From Haladaptatus pallidirubidus (lineage in GTDB: Archaea; Halobacteriota; Halobacteria; Halobacteriales; Haladaptataceae): DNA of 64,000 nucleotides. The translations under genes were made by a program, and so were the position numbers. The notes beneath the pieces are model-generated. The model was not told the origin of the DNA. It made no database searches and saw only the letters and a list, made by a program, of their open reading frames with translations. The DNA is taken from assembly GCF_020700235.1 (NCBI RefSeq), contig NZ_CP085301.1, forward strand, positions 3,286,001 through 3,350,000, read 5' to 3'. Shown here in pieces: positions 23,350 through 32,862 of the stretch; position 1 is the stretch's first letter; every line of letters starts with the position of its first letter.

Positions 23350-25218
23350 TCAGGCGCGCTGTTGAATCTCCTCGCGGAGCACCTGGCTCACGAGGTCGCC
23401 GTCCGCCTTTCCGCGAAGTTGTCCCATACACTCTCCCATCAGGCCGGAGAATGCGCCCATACCTTCCTCTTCGACCTGTTCTTCGTTGCGTTCGACGACC
23501 GTGACGACCGCATCGCGGACTTCGTCCTCGCCGACGCCAGCGAGGCCCGCTTCCTCGACCGCCTCTTCGGCGGACAACTCGGAATTCTCCGCGAGAAGCG
23601 TCAGCACGTCGTTGACGCCCTCTTTCGCCAACTCGCCGTCGGTGACGAGGTCGATGACGGCGAGGAAGTGATCCTCTTCCAGGTGTTCGACTGGCACGTC
23701 CTCGCGCCGAAGTTCGGTCACCGTACTTTCGAGCAGTCCGGCGACGAACGTCGGATCCGCGCCGGTTTCGACCGCACGCTCGAACAGGGCCATCCGGCGA
23801 CCGTAGGCGACCTGTTCCGCGAGTCCCGCGCCGAGCGAAAATTCGGATTGGTAGCGCTCGACCTTCTCCGTGAGCAGTTCGGGCGTCTCGACTTCCGTCG
23901 GATCTAAATCGACCGGCGGAACGTCGGTTTCGGGATACATCCGCGCCGCACCCGGAAGCGGGCGGAGGTAGCGGGAGGTGCCGTCCTCGTTCGCACCGCG
24001 GGTTTCCTCGGGAACGCCGGAGAGTGCGACTTCCGCGCGATTTGCGGCGGCCTCGATTGCACCGTCTGCGACTTCCGGACTCGCGGCGACGATTGCGACC
24101 GCGTCGTCGTCGCCCGCATCGACGGCATCGCGGAGTGCGACCACTTCGTCCTCCGTGACGCCATAGGCCGGGAGTTCGTCCGTGTGGAAGATGCCGCCCG
24201 CCCCGTGGCGTTTGGCGTGGTCGGACAGTTCCGTCCCAAGACGGCGGTCTGGCTGAATCTCACGTCCGACGAGGCCGTCGAAACCGAATAGGGGGACGGC
24301 GGTGACTTTGCCACCCTCATCGAGCGCGCCTCGGATGACGCCGCTGTCGGTGTTCTCGAAGACGCTCGTCACGTCCTGTACCTCGCCGACTTCGGCATTT
24401 CGGTCGCGGAGTTCGTCGCGAATGGCCAGCAGTTCGACCTGCCGCCCGACCTCGTTGCGGACGAGGTCGTCGATGTCGTCTAAACTCTGCACGCCCTTCA
24501 TCTCGACGCGGGCACCTTCAGCGATGGAGACGTTCACGTCCTGTCGGATGGTGCCGAGGCCGCGTTTGACGTGGCCAGTCGAGCGCAGGAGCATCCCGAT
24601 TCGCTCGGCGGCCTCGCGGGCTTGCTCGGGCGAACTGATGTCCGGTTTCGTGCCGATTTCCACGAGCGGGATGCCGAGTCGGTCGAGGCTGTAGAGGACG
24701 CCCTCTTCGCGTTCCTCGATTCGCTGGGCGCTTTCCTCTTCGAGCATCAGGTCTTCGACGCCGACGGGGCCGTCGCTCGTTTGGATTTCGCCGTCGGTTG
24801 CCACGAGCGTCGATCGCTGGAATCCGGACGTGTTCGACCCGTCAACGACGATTTTCCGCATGAGGTGGGCTTGGTCGATAACGTCCATATCGAGCAGTTG
24901 GGCGATTTCGAGGACGACCTCTCTGGCTTCCTCGTCCAGTCGGTGTGGCGGTTCGTCGTCTTCCTCTACGAGACAGGTGGTGTCGTAGGCGAGGTATTCG
25001 AACTCGCGGTCGATTTGACTCTCTTCTAAGGCCGCGTCGTCTATTTCGCCGAGTTCGCTCCGGGTCGGATGCAGATACCGGGTGAACGTTCGGGACGACG
25101 ATTCGGGTTCGCGCAGTTCGGTCGGACACCCGCAGAACAGTTTCGTCTCGGTGTCGAGTTGCTGGTGTATTTCCAGCCCTGCCACGAGACTGAGGTCCTC
25201 GTAGTCGTACTCGCTCAT
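23350..25218 (-). CDS. gatE: Glu-tRNA(Gln) amidotransferase subunit E
   Basis: A 622-aa archaeal subunit that with GatD converts Glu-tRNA(Gln) to Gln-tRNA(Gln). The N-terminal kinase-like domain opens AGLEIHQQLDTETKLFCGCPTEL; SPEQAREAAERIGMLLRSTGHVKRGLGTIRQDVNVSI is the GatB/E signature. An AspRS-like insert covers about residues 270-400, with PETDVPPVD after it, and a YqeY-like helical tail reads GMGAFSGLMGECMGQLRGKADG. ATG 25218 gives the normal length. gatD is not in the window. Confidence 0.95.
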   Translation of the reverse strand: MSEYDYEDLSLVAGLEIHQQLDTETKLFCGCPTELREPESSSRTFTRYLHPTRSELGEIDDAALEESQIDREFEYLAYDTTCLVEEDDEPPHRLDEEAREVVLEIAQLLDMDVIDQAHLMRKIVVDGSNTSGFQRSTLVATDGEIQTSDGPVGVEDLMLEEESAQRIEEREEGVLYSLDRLGIPLVEIGTKPDISSPEQAREAAERIGMLLRSTGHVKRGLGTIRQDVNVSIAEGARVEMKGVQSLDDIDDLVRNEVGRQVELLAIRDELRDRNAEVGEVQDVTSVFENTDSGVIRGALDEGGKVTAVPLFGFDGLVGREIQPDRRLGTELSDHAKRHGAGGIFHTDELPAYGVTEDEVVALRDAVDAGDDDAVAIVAASPEVADGAIEAAANRAEVALSGVPEETRGANEDGTSRYLRPLPGAARMYPETDVPPVDLDPTEVETPELLTEKVERYQSEFSLGAGLAEQVAYGRRMALFERAVETGADPTFVAGLLESTVTELRREDVPVEHLEEDHFLAVIDLVTDGELAKEGVNDVLTLLAENSELSAEEAVEEAGLAGVGEDEVRDAVVTVVERNEEQVEEEGMGAFSGLMGECMGQLRGKADGDLVSQVLREEIQQRA

Positions 25219-25437
25219 TGGTCGGACGTGAGACGCGGAAGGGTAAAAAACCGTCCAGTTCGCGCGAGTCGTTCGCGGGCGGCGGTCGGAAGGATAACGA
25301 ATCGAGAACACATATAATATTTTCTATATTTAGTTGTAATGAATTATTTATTCTCCCATCTCCCACTAGAAACAAAATCCGGAGACAGTAGCCGAATAGA
25401 CAGTAAATATGAATCCAAAGCCGACAGAAAATCACAT

Positions 25438-26607
25438 ATGATTGATTTCCTCACGCTGGGAAATCTTACCGAAAATGCACCGATTCGCGTCCTTCATGTC
25501 GACGACGACCCGGCACGAATCCGCCTTTCTACGACGCTTTTAGGTCGGTATCTCCCAGATGCTGAAATCTACACCGAAACCGATCCGATGGTGGCACGTG
25601 ACCGACTCGATGCAGATTTATCAGTGGATTGTATAGTGAGCGATTTCGATATGGGTACGATGGACGGGCTCGACTTTCTGGAAGCCGTTCGCGAGCGTTT
25701 TTCGAATCTACCGTTTATCCTCTTTACCGGAAAAGGGAGCGAGGAAATCGCCAGCGAGGCGATTTCCGCGGGCGTCACCGACTATCTTCAGAAAAGCGGC
25801 GGTGCCGACCAGTACGCGGTGCTTGCAAACCGCATCGAAAACGTCGTCGGTCAGTATCGTGCGGAGCGGGCCGCAACGATGTACCAGCGTCGGATGAAAA
25901 CCGTCTACGAACGGGTGACGGACGCCTTTTTCGCCCTCGACGCCGACTGGAGATTCACATTCGTCAACGGGCGAGGAGAGGAGTTGCTGAACAAAAACGA
26001 AGCGGAACTGGTCGGGAAATCCGTCTGGAACGAATTTCCCGACGCCGTCAACTCGCAGTTCGAAGACGAGTATCGAGAAGCGATGGAGTCACAGCAGCCG
26101 ACGACGTTCGAGGCGTACTTTGACCCCCTCGAAACGCTGTTCGAAGTTCACGCCTATCCGTCCGAAGAAGGCTTGTCAGTTTTCTTCCGGGACATCACCG
26201 CGGAAGACCGAATGCGGAAAGAACATCGCAGGGAAAAGGAACTGCTGGAACGGGTGTTCGAGACGAGTCCGGTTGGAATTCTCGTGCTCGACGACGAGGG
26301 GGCGATTACACGGGCCAACAATCGGGCCGTCGAACTGCTCGAAATCACAGAGGAGGAAATCACGAATCGAAGTTACAACTCCTCGCAGTGGGAACTGACG
26401 GACGAAAACGGAAACACTCTCACGCAGGACGAGTATCCGGTTCGACCGGCGTTCGAACGGGACGAACTCGTCCGAAACGAACGATTCGGCTACGAAAATC
26501 CCAGCGGGGAATGGGGTCTCTATTCGCTTAGCGCGGCGCCGATTCACACCGAAGATGGAGAGTTAGAACGGGTCGTCATCACTGTAGAAGACATCTCCGA
26601 CGCGTGA
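25438..26607 (+). CDS. Response-regulator receiver plus two PAS domains
   Basis: A 389-aa signalling protein. The receiver domain covers about residues 15-140: acidic pocket HVDDDP, phospho-acceptor Asp69 in IVSDFDMG, LFTGKG and the Lys in YLQKSGG. Two PAS domains follow (about 155-265 and 270-389). There is no His-kinase core and no DNA-binding domain, so output must pass through a partner. ATG 25438 is chosen because the upstream in-frame stretch is AT-rich and sits in the likely promoter (ATATAATATTTTCTATATTT at about 25311-25331). Confidence 0.75.
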   Translation: MIDFLTLGNLTENAPIRVLHVDDDPARIRLSTTLLGRYLPDAEIYTETDPMVARDRLDADLSVDCIVSDFDMGTMDGLDFLEAVRERFSNLPFILFTGKGSEEIASEAISAGVTDYLQKSGGADQYAVLANRIENVVGQYRAERAATMYQRRMKTVYERVTDAFFALDADWRFTFVNGRGEELLNKNEAELVGKSVWNEFPDAVNSQFEDEYREAMESQQPTTFEAYFDPLETLFEVHAYPSEEGLSVFFRDITAEDRMRKEHRREKELLERVFETSPVGILVLDDEGAITRANNRAVELLEITEEEITNRSYNSSQWELTDENGNTLTQDEYPVRPAFERDELVRNERFGYENPSGEWGLYSLSAAPIHTEDGELERVVITVEDISDA

Positions 26608-26619
26608 AAACTGGACTCT

Positions 26620-28101
26620 TCATTCGCTGCTGAACTGTCTCGACTGGGACTGGGTTTTTTCCGTGCGAGCGCGTTCCGCCTGTTCCCGAATCTGTCGTCC
26701 GAGTCGGTGGCGGACGAGTTCCCGAAAGTCGCCCGCGTCGTCTACGTCGATATCGGCGGCGTGAGCTTCCTGTCCGCCGAATCCGACCGAACTCGCAGTA
26801 TCGACGAAAACCGTTCCTAATCGCCATCGGCGCTGAAAGATCGTTTCGCGCTGAATGACGGTTTGCACCCGATAGTAGGGAACGACGTGGGTTCGCCTGC
26901 GCCAGAAGCCGTTTCGCGTCTGAACGTGGTTCTCTCCGGCGTAGTAGCCGCGATGTTTCCACTTATACTGCCCCGCGGTGGGTGCAAGCACGAGAAGCGC
27001 GAGCGCGGCGTACCAGAAGTCAAGCAGTCCAGTAAACCAGTCGATGCCGAAGGCCAGTCCCGTGATTCCGGCGACGGCCAGCGCGTACCGGACGACGTAT
27101 CGGCGTCGGGTTCGTTTCGGCGGCCGGGTAAAGGTCGGGTCGTCAAAGGACTCGATGGAGTGGGCTAACCGAAGAACGCGCTCACGTGTTGCGAGGGGAA
27201 TCGCCGCCTCCGACCCGCCGGACGGCCCCTGTCCAGGCGCGTATCCCGCGGTTTCGACGGAAAGCGTCGCGTACCCGGTGCGTCGCATGAGCGGGTTCTC
27301 TTGGAGTGTGAGCGTCTGAATCTTGTCGAGGGGAATCGACCCGTCGTAGCGCTGGAGCAGGCCGCGCTCGTACCTGAGTTCGTCGCCGACACGCATCAGG
27401 GTGAAATCGTAGTAGCGCGCGAACGTTACCATCGCGCTGGCGACCCAGAGCACGAGCGCGGAAATCAGCAGTTGTGCGAGTCCGAACAGAAACGACAGCC
27501 CGCCGAACGATTCGGCCGCCCCCGTCAGAAACGGAAGGATGAAAAAGATCAGACCGAATACGCGAGGTTCTATCGAAATCACGGACAGCAAGAGCAGTTC
27601 CGGCGAGCGAATTTCGTACAGCAGGTCGGGTTGGATTTTGTCCTCTTCGTTGCGTTCTGTGATGCCGCGTTTCCGGCGCTGAATCTCGCGCTGGAGCCGT
27701 CTCGCCTCGTCGTAGGCGACGAACCGGAGGCTGGCTTCCGTCTCGCCGCCACCTGCCGTTTCGAACCCCACGAGCGCGATTCCCAGCACGCGCTGGACGA
27801 TGTTTCGCCGAATGTCCACGTTCTGAATCCGGCGCAGCGGAATCTCCCGGCGTCGCCGCGAAACGACGCCGGAGTCGATGTCGAGCGAACTGTCGGTGAG
27901 GACGTAGTCGAACCGACGGTAGTAGGTGAGTTCCCAGAGTCCAGCGACGAGCAGTCCGACGGCGACGATCGCGAGAACGATACCGATGTCGACGAAATCC
28001 ACCGCGCTCGCGAGCGTCGTTCCGACGAAAAAGAGAGTAAGCGCGAGGCTCGCGCTCCTCGTGAGCAGTCGGTAGGGAAGCGAGAGCGGGTGGAGTTTCA
28101 T
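26620..28101 (-). CDS. bPH2-domain membrane protein (YdbT-like)
   Basis: A 493-aa membrane protein with three bacterial-PH (bPH2/DUF304) modules, each preceded by a hydrophobic pair: [45 protein letters not shown] and [20 protein letters not shown] are the repeated cores. It matches YdbT, whose partner YdbS is encoded just upstream with a 4-bp overlap. The function of the pair is unknown; in bacteria it has been tied to membrane stress. Confidence 0.85.
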   Translation of the reverse strand: MKLHPLSLPYRLLTRSASLALTLFFVGTTLASAVDFVDIGIVLAIVAVGLLVAGLWELTYYRRFDYVLTDSSLDIDSGVVSRRRREIPLRRIQNVDIRRNIVQRVLGIALVGFETAGGGETEASLRFVAYDEARRLQREIQRRKRGITERNEEDKIQPDLLYEIRSPELLLLSVISIEPRVFGLIFFILPFLTGAAESFGGLSFLFGLAQLLISALVLWVASAMVTFARYYDFTLMRVGDELRYERGLLQRYDGSIPLDKIQTLTLQENPLMRRTGYATLSVETAGYAPGQGPSGGSEAAIPLATRERVLRLAHSIESFDDPTFTRPPKRTRRRYVVRYALAVAGITGLAFGIDWFTGLLDFWYAALALLVLAPTAGQYKWKHRGYYAGENHVQTRNGFWRRRTHVVPYYRVQTVIQRETIFQRRWRLGTVFVDTASSVGFGGQEAHAADIDVDDAGDFRELVRHRLGRQIREQAERARTEKTQSQSRQFSSE

Positions 28102-28559
28102 ACCGCGTCCTCGTACTCGCTCTCGATTGCGAGGTTCCGGAGGCGGCGCTGGAGGTCCGACGCTCGTTCGGGCGTCAAACCGGGAATCGTCACGTCCGCG
28201 CCGCGCGACCCGGCGGTGTAGACCACGACGCTTCCGAGTCCGACCAACCGCTCGATGGGGCCGCGTTGGGTATCGACGTGTTGAACCCTGACGAACGGGA
28301 CGACTGTCGTGACGCGAGTGAACACGCCGCGTTCGAGATACAGGTCGTCGTCGCGAATCTCGAACCGCCACACTCGATATTTGAAGAGAACGTGGGCTCC
28401 GCCGACGACGAGTATCGCGAATGCGAACGCGAGAGGGAGCCAGAACGCGATGTCGAACACAAATCGACGTACCGCAAACAGCACCGCCCCGAGAAATACC
28501 GTCGTGGTGAGGACACCCGCGAACCAGACGATTCTGACGCGGGAGTTCAGTGTCTCCAT
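28098..28559 (-). CDS. bPH2-domain membrane protein (YdbS-like)
   Basis: A 153-aa protein with two N-terminal membrane helices followed by one bPH2 domain ([41 protein letters not shown]). It overlaps the larger YdbT-like gene by 4 bp, showing a coupled two-gene unit. ATG 28559 fits both the family length and the start of the first helix. Confidence 0.85.
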   Translation of the reverse strand: METLNSRVRIVWFAGVLTTTVFLGAVLFAVRRFVFDIAFWLPLAFAFAILVVGGAHVLFKYRVWRFEIRDDDLYLERGVFTRVTTVVPFVRVQHVDTQRGPIERLVGLGSVVVYTAGSRGADVTIPGLTPERASDLQRRLRNLAIESEYEDAV

Positions 28560-28737
28560 GTTTGCATATCGGGGAAGGTAGCGTATAAAAGTAGGCGTCG
28601 CATACCCCTCGCAGTCCGGTGCTATCGTCGCCCTACTTTGTTCGAAGGCAATCCGTACGGATTCGTTCGGCACGCTCTGATGTGAGTCAGTCGGCGCGGA
28701 ACAAAGATACCAGCAGACCGTATCATTCGTGGACAGC

Positions 28738-29667
28738 ATGACCGAGAACTCGACAACCATCGCCCGTCGCCAGTTTGTTAAGGCGACCATTGCCTCGACC
28801 GCTATACTCGGGGGTGTCTCGTCGGCAGGTGCAGCTCAGCAGGACGGTAACTCCCAGTTCGCTATCGAACAGGACGGTAACTGCATCCCGATCAAACCGC
28901 TTTCGATGTCGGGACTCCCCATCGAGGAGTTCTACGACTACAGAACGCCCGATACCGACCCGATGTCGTACAAATACGCCTCGTTCGGAACCGAAAGCCT
29001 CCAACGCGACGACACCAGTCTCTTGTTCCTTTACGACGGACCGAAGGGACTGAGCCTCGTGATGATTCACGACAAACTGGATAGCGACGGTGGCGGAGCG
29101 GTGTCGTTCCGTATCACCAACCTTCCCGTGCAAGGGAAGTTCGTGGTCAAAGACGACGAATACGACGGTTCGACGAACCGCGATACGTTCGACTACTCGA
29201 AACACCGGGACTGGAACGGAAAGGAAACCGCGAACGCGACCATCCACTGGACGTGGCAAGGCGGCCGGTCGGATGGTGCGGTGTACCGCGGACTCGGTAA
29301 CGACTTCGAGTTCACGATTCATCCCCAGTTCAACGAGCAGGCTCTTCTCTCGGACGAGGGCGGGGAGTATTCGGGTGAAGTGAACAAGTGGGAAGTGCTT
29401 TCGGGCGACCCGAACAACCCTACGCGCACGAAACTGAAGATGAACAAGGAGGTGAAGATAACCTCCAGCAGCTGTGACTCGGGAACGACCACGGAGACGG
29501 CCGGGAACAAAACGGCGAACGGCGGCGGTGAGGGAACCGGAACGAAGACGACCTCCAATCCGTCGGACGTGAACAGCGACGGCGGACAATCGTTCTTCGC
29601 GAAACTGTGGGACGGTATCTCGTCTATCTTGAACTCGGTGGTGTCGTTTTTCACCAACCTGTTCTGA
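28738..29667 (+). CDS. Tat-exported protein of unknown function
   Basis: A 309-aa protein with a twin-arginine signal ([13 protein letters not shown]) and an AGA-type cleavage region near residue 34, so it should be secreted folded. The mature part is beta-rich and acidic, with [22 protein letters not shown] and an EFTIHPQF segment. A Thr/Gly/Asn-rich linker follows at about 245-280. The last 25 residues form a hydrophobic amphipathic helix ([19 protein letters not shown]), perhaps a membrane anchor. No family is recognised. A 14-bp stem-loop spans its stop. Confidence 0.7.
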   Translation: MTENSTTIARRQFVKATIASTAILGGVSSAGAAQQDGNSQFAIEQDGNCIPIKPLSMSGLPIEEFYDYRTPDTDPMSYKYASFGTESLQRDDTSLLFLYDGPKGLSLVMIHDKLDSDGGGAVSFRITNLPVQGKFVVKDDEYDGSTNRDTFDYSKHRDWNGKETANATIHWTWQGGRSDGAVYRGLGNDFEFTIHPQFNEQALLSDEGGEYSGEVNKWEVLSGDPNNPTRTKLKMNKEVKITSSSCDSGTTTETAGNKTANGGGEGTGTKTTSNPSDVNSDGGQSFFAKLWDGISSILNSVVSFFTNLF

Positions 29668-29702
29668 CCCGACCGCCACCGAAATCGTCGGTCGGGTCAG
29701 AA
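29662..29702. terminator. Perfect 14-bp stem-loop spanning a stop codon
   Basis: TTCTGACCCGACCG and CGGTCGGGTCAGAA flank a 13-base loop. The left arm contains the TGA stop of the Tat-exported protein gene (29665-29667). The next gene, fumC, is convergent. Confidence 0.7.
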
Positions 29703-29796
29703 ACGAGATAGGAGGTGCGAATTGTGAATCGTAAACTGCGAAGCACTGGTTCCGAATCGAAGCCCACAGACTTCGAATCGCGACCGACGAACCGAT

Positions 29797-31209
29797 TTAC
29801 TCGTCCTGCCCGAGGATACCGCGGTGGGTCATCGCCTCCGGATCGATGATTTCGTCGGCCTCTTCCTCGCTCAGGTAGCCGTTTTCGACGACGACTTCGC
29901 GGACGGTTTTTCCTTCTTTCAGGGCTTCTTTCGCCGCTTTCGACGCCTTGTCGTAGCCGATGTGCGGGTTGAGCGCGGTGGCGAGCGCCATGCTCTGTTC
30001 GACCTGCGTCTCGCAGTGCTCCGCGTCGATATCGAGTTTGCCGACGAACTTCTCGGCGAACACCGTACTACTGTTCGAGATGAGTTCCGCGGACTGAAGG
30101 AAGTTGTGCGCCAACACCGGTTTATAGAGATTGAGGTCGAGTTGCCCCTCCGCCGCGCCGTACTCGACCGCGGTGTCGTTTCCAACGACCTGCTTGTGCA
30201 TCTGATTGACCGCCTCGGCGACCACGGGGTTGATTTTGCCTGGCATGATGGAACTGCCGGGCTGATTTTCCGGTTGATCTACTTCTCCGAGTCCGTTCCG
30301 CGGGCCAGACGCCAGCAGGCGGAGGTCGTTCGCGATTTTGTTGAGCGAACCGGCGACCGTCCTCAGCGCGCCGTGCGCTTCGGCCATCGCGTCGTGGGCG
30401 GCCTGTGCCTCGAAGTGGTCGTCCGCCTCGCGGAATTCGACGTTGGTCTCCTCGCTAATGTACTCCGCGGCGAGCGCAGGGAAGTCGGGATGGGTGTTCA
30501 GACCGGTTCCGACCGCGGTTCCGCCGAGGGCGAGTTCGGCGAGGTGGTCGCGCGTGTGGTCGATGCGGGCCAGTCCTTTCTCGATTTGGGTTCGGTAGCC
30601 GCCGAACTCCTGTCCAACGCGAACCGGGGTTGCATCCTGCAGGTGAGTGCGACCAGTCTTCACCACGCCGTCGTACTCCGCTTCCTTTTCGGCGAGCGCT
30701 TCGCGCAGGGTGTCGAGCGCCGGAAGCACGTCTTTCTCGACGGCTTCGAGCGCGGAAACGTGCATCGCGGTCGGAATCACGTCGTTGCTCGACTGGCCGA
30801 AGTTGACGTGGTCGTTCGGGTGAATGTCGCGGTTGCCGACCTCACTGCCGTAGATTTCGGCGGCGCGGTTGGCGATGACCTCGTTCGCGTTCATGTTCGA
30901 GGACGTGCCGCTGCCGGTTTGGAACACGTCAACCGGGAACTGGTCGTCGTGCTCGCCCGCGATGACTTCGTCTGCGGCTTGGACGATGACGTCCGCCTCG
31001 TCGTCTTCTATCATTCCGAGGTCGCGATTCGCCTGCGCAGCGGCCTTTTTGACCACGCCGAGGGCGCGGATGAACCGTCGACCGAACGTGATGCCCGAGA
31101 TGGGGAAGTTTTGTACCGCGCGCTGGGTTTGTGCGCCCCAGTAGGCGTCGGCAGGTACCTGCATCTCCCCGAGGCTGTCCTCCTCGATTCGGTAATCTTC
31201 GTCGCTCAT
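29797..31209 (-). CDS. fumC: Fumarate hydratase, class II
   Basis: A 470-aa TCA-cycle enzyme interconverting fumarate and L-malate. The superfamily signature GSSIMPGKINPV is present, with the C1/C2 regions TGRTHLQDATPVRVGQEF and SGTSSNMNANEVIANRAAE, and the N-terminal DSLGEMQVPADAYWGAQTQRA. ATG 31209 (MSDEDYRIEEDS) is preferred to an in-frame start 21 bp upstream. It is monocistronic, divergent from the sugar ABC operon. Confidence 0.95.
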   Translation of the reverse strand: MSDEDYRIEEDSLGEMQVPADAYWGAQTQRAVQNFPISGITFGRRFIRALGVVKKAAAQANRDLGMIEDDEADVIVQAADEVIAGEHDDQFPVDVFQTGSGTSSNMNANEVIANRAAEIYGSEVGNRDIHPNDHVNFGQSSNDVIPTAMHVSALEAVEKDVLPALDTLREALAEKEAEYDGVVKTGRTHLQDATPVRVGQEFGGYRTQIEKGLARIDHTRDHLAELALGGTAVGTGLNTHPDFPALAAEYISEETNVEFREADDHFEAQAAHDAMAEAHGALRTVAGSLNKIANDLRLLASGPRNGLGEVDQPENQPGSSIMPGKINPVVAEAVNQMHKQVVGNDTAVEYGAAEGQLDLNLYKPVLAHNFLQSAELISNSSTVFAEKFVGKLDIDAEHCETQVEQSMALATALNPHIGYDKASKAAKEALKEGKTVREVVVENGYLSEEEADEIIDPEAMTHRGILGQDE

Positions 31210-31526
31210 ACCCGTGGGGTCTTGGGCCACGGATAAATAATGTGCTCAATCGGTGTTGCCAACCGGCGCTAGAAGCGACACTCAATTTTGATATTACATC
31301 AATTCTATGTAACTAAAATACACGAGATAGGAATAAACGTTCGGTGAGTATCACCGAATACTGTTACAGTGTGGTATACTAGACCCGAAAAACTCCAAAA
31401 AGAGGGAGAAAATACATGATGAATACCACAAGAACGTATGCTAACTAATTAACTAAGAAAAGAATTAATTCACTAATTATTAAGTAGTTCTCTGTGCATG
31501 GTTTTCCCATACTTCAAGGTACGATT
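31210..31526. promoter_or_regulatory. Divergent control region between fumC and the sugar ABC operon
   Basis: A 317-bp AT-rich interval. It contains the perfect palindrome TTCGGTGAgtaTCACCGAA at 31340-31358 and a strongly AT-rich stretch at about 31440-31490 with repeated TAATTA elements (CTAATTAACTAAG, GAATTAATTCACTAATTATTAAG). The latter is the likely promoter of the ABC operon. A TrmB/GlpR-type sugar regulator could bind here, but no regulator gene is in the window. Confidence 0.55.
31340..31358. promoter_or_regulatory. Candidate operator palindrome
   Basis: TTCGGTGA and TCACCGAA form perfect 8-bp arms around GTA, a size typical of dimeric regulator sites. It lies 131 bp from the fumC start and 169 bp from the binding-protein start. 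Confidence 0.5.
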
Positions 31527-32843
31527 ATGAAACGAAACAACAGTAACGATATATCGCGTCGAGATTGTATGAAATATGCCGGTATCGCGGGTGCGGCTGG
31601 TATGACGGGTCTTGCGGGTTGTCTCGGCGGTGGCGGTGACGATGGCGGCAACAATGGCGGCGGTAACAAGGTCGAAGTCCAGCACTGGTGGACGGGCGGC
31701 GACGGAAACGCGGCCATCACGGCGCTGTTCGAGGGATTCGAAGAAAAACACGACATCAAAATCAAGTCGAATCCCGTCTCCGGCGGCGCGGGGCAGAACC
31801 TGAAAAACGTCATCAAAAAGCGCGTGCTCAACAACAAGCCGCCGAGCACGTGGCAGGCGTGGCCGGGCAAGAACCTCCAACCGTACGTCGAGGCGGACAA
31901 ACTGGAGGACATCGGTGACTCCGTCTGGTCGAAAAACGGGATGAAAGGCGCCTATCTGAAAGGGCCGAAACAGGCGGCGAAACCGGACGGCAAGTTCGTC
32001 ACGGTGCCGCTCAATATCCACCGACTGAACAACCTCTTTTACAACGTCGACGTCGTCGAAAAGGCGGGCGTCGACCCGAAAAGCATCTCGAAACCGAGCG
32101 ACCTCGTCGGTGCGATGAAGACGGTCGAGAGCGAGACGGACGCGGTCGGGATGGCTCACCAGACGAAATCCGGCTGGTCTACCTTGCAGTTGTGGGCGCA
32201 GGTGCTCCTCGGCGAACACGGTGAGCAGACCTACACCGCCTTCACCGAGGGGAAAGTGAAGGCGAACGAGCAGGCAGTGAAGAACTCGTTGTCTATCGTC
32301 AAGCAGTATAACAAACACTTCAACGGCGACGCCGGGTCGCTGGACTGGCAACAGGCGAACAAGAAGCTCATCAACGGCAAGGCGGCGTTCATCCACCAGG
32401 GGGACTGGGCCGCCGGAATGTACCGCGCGCAGGACGGTTTCGAGTTCGACAAGCAGTGGGGAATGGTTCCGTACCCCGGCACGAAGGGGATGTACTCGCT
32501 CGTCATGGACTCGTTCCCGTTCCCGACGAACAACCCGACGGAGGAGACGACGAAGAAGTTCCTCCGGTACGTCGGCTCCGTGGATGCACAGGAACGATTT
32601 AACCCGAAGAAGGGCTCCATCCCGCCGCGCACCGACGTTTCCAAGGATAAGTTCGGCCCGTTCCTCTCGCGCCAGATGGATCAGTTCCAGAACTCGAAAT
32701 CTCAGCCGCCATCTATCGCGCACGGACTGGCGACGAGTCCAGAGACGCTCACGGCGCTCGATGACGCCGCCACGTCGTTCAACTCCAGTTGGAACGTGAA
32801 CAAGACCTACAACAAGTTCGTTCAGGCGTTCGAATCGAACTGA
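31527..32843 (+). CDS. Sugar ABC transporter substrate-binding lipoprotein
   Basis: A 438-aa family-1 solute-binding protein. The N-terminus has a Tat motif (SRRDCMKYAG) and a lipobox LAGC at about residues 32-35, then a Gly/Asp/Asn-rich linker, so it is a lipid-anchored extracytoplasmic receptor. The start VEVQHWWTGGDGNAAITALFEGFEEKH and the region WQAWPGKNLQPYV resemble glucose/mannose-binding proteins of Thermus and haloarchaeal TsgA. It is first of a four-gene operon. Confidence 0.85.
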   Translation: MKRNNSNDISRRDCMKYAGIAGAAGMTGLAGCLGGGGDDGGNNGGGNKVEVQHWWTGGDGNAAITALFEGFEEKHDIKIKSNPVSGGAGQNLKNVIKKRVLNNKPPSTWQAWPGKNLQPYVEADKLEDIGDSVWSKNGMKGAYLKGPKQAAKPDGKFVTVPLNIHRLNNLFYNVDVVEKAGVDPKSISKPSDLVGAMKTVESETDAVGMAHQTKSGWSTLQLWAQVLLGEHGEQTYTAFTEGKVKANEQAVKNSLSIVKQYNKHFNGDAGSLDWQQANKKLINGKAAFIHQGDWAAGMYRAQDGFEFDKQWGMVPYPGTKGMYSLVMDSFPFPTNNPTEETTKKFLRYVGSVDAQERFNPKKGSIPPRTDVSKDKFGPFLSRQMDQFQNSKSQPPSIAHGLATSPETLTALDDAATSFNSSWNVNKTYNKFVQAFESN

Positions 32844-32862
32844 ACTCGACGCCCTATTTTCC

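Noticed and set aside
29824..31236. A 470-codon open frame on the plus strand, antisense to fumC
   Set aside because: It is the frame-shadow expected from GC-rich third positions; the fumC product has a full family signature and the antisense product has no domain.
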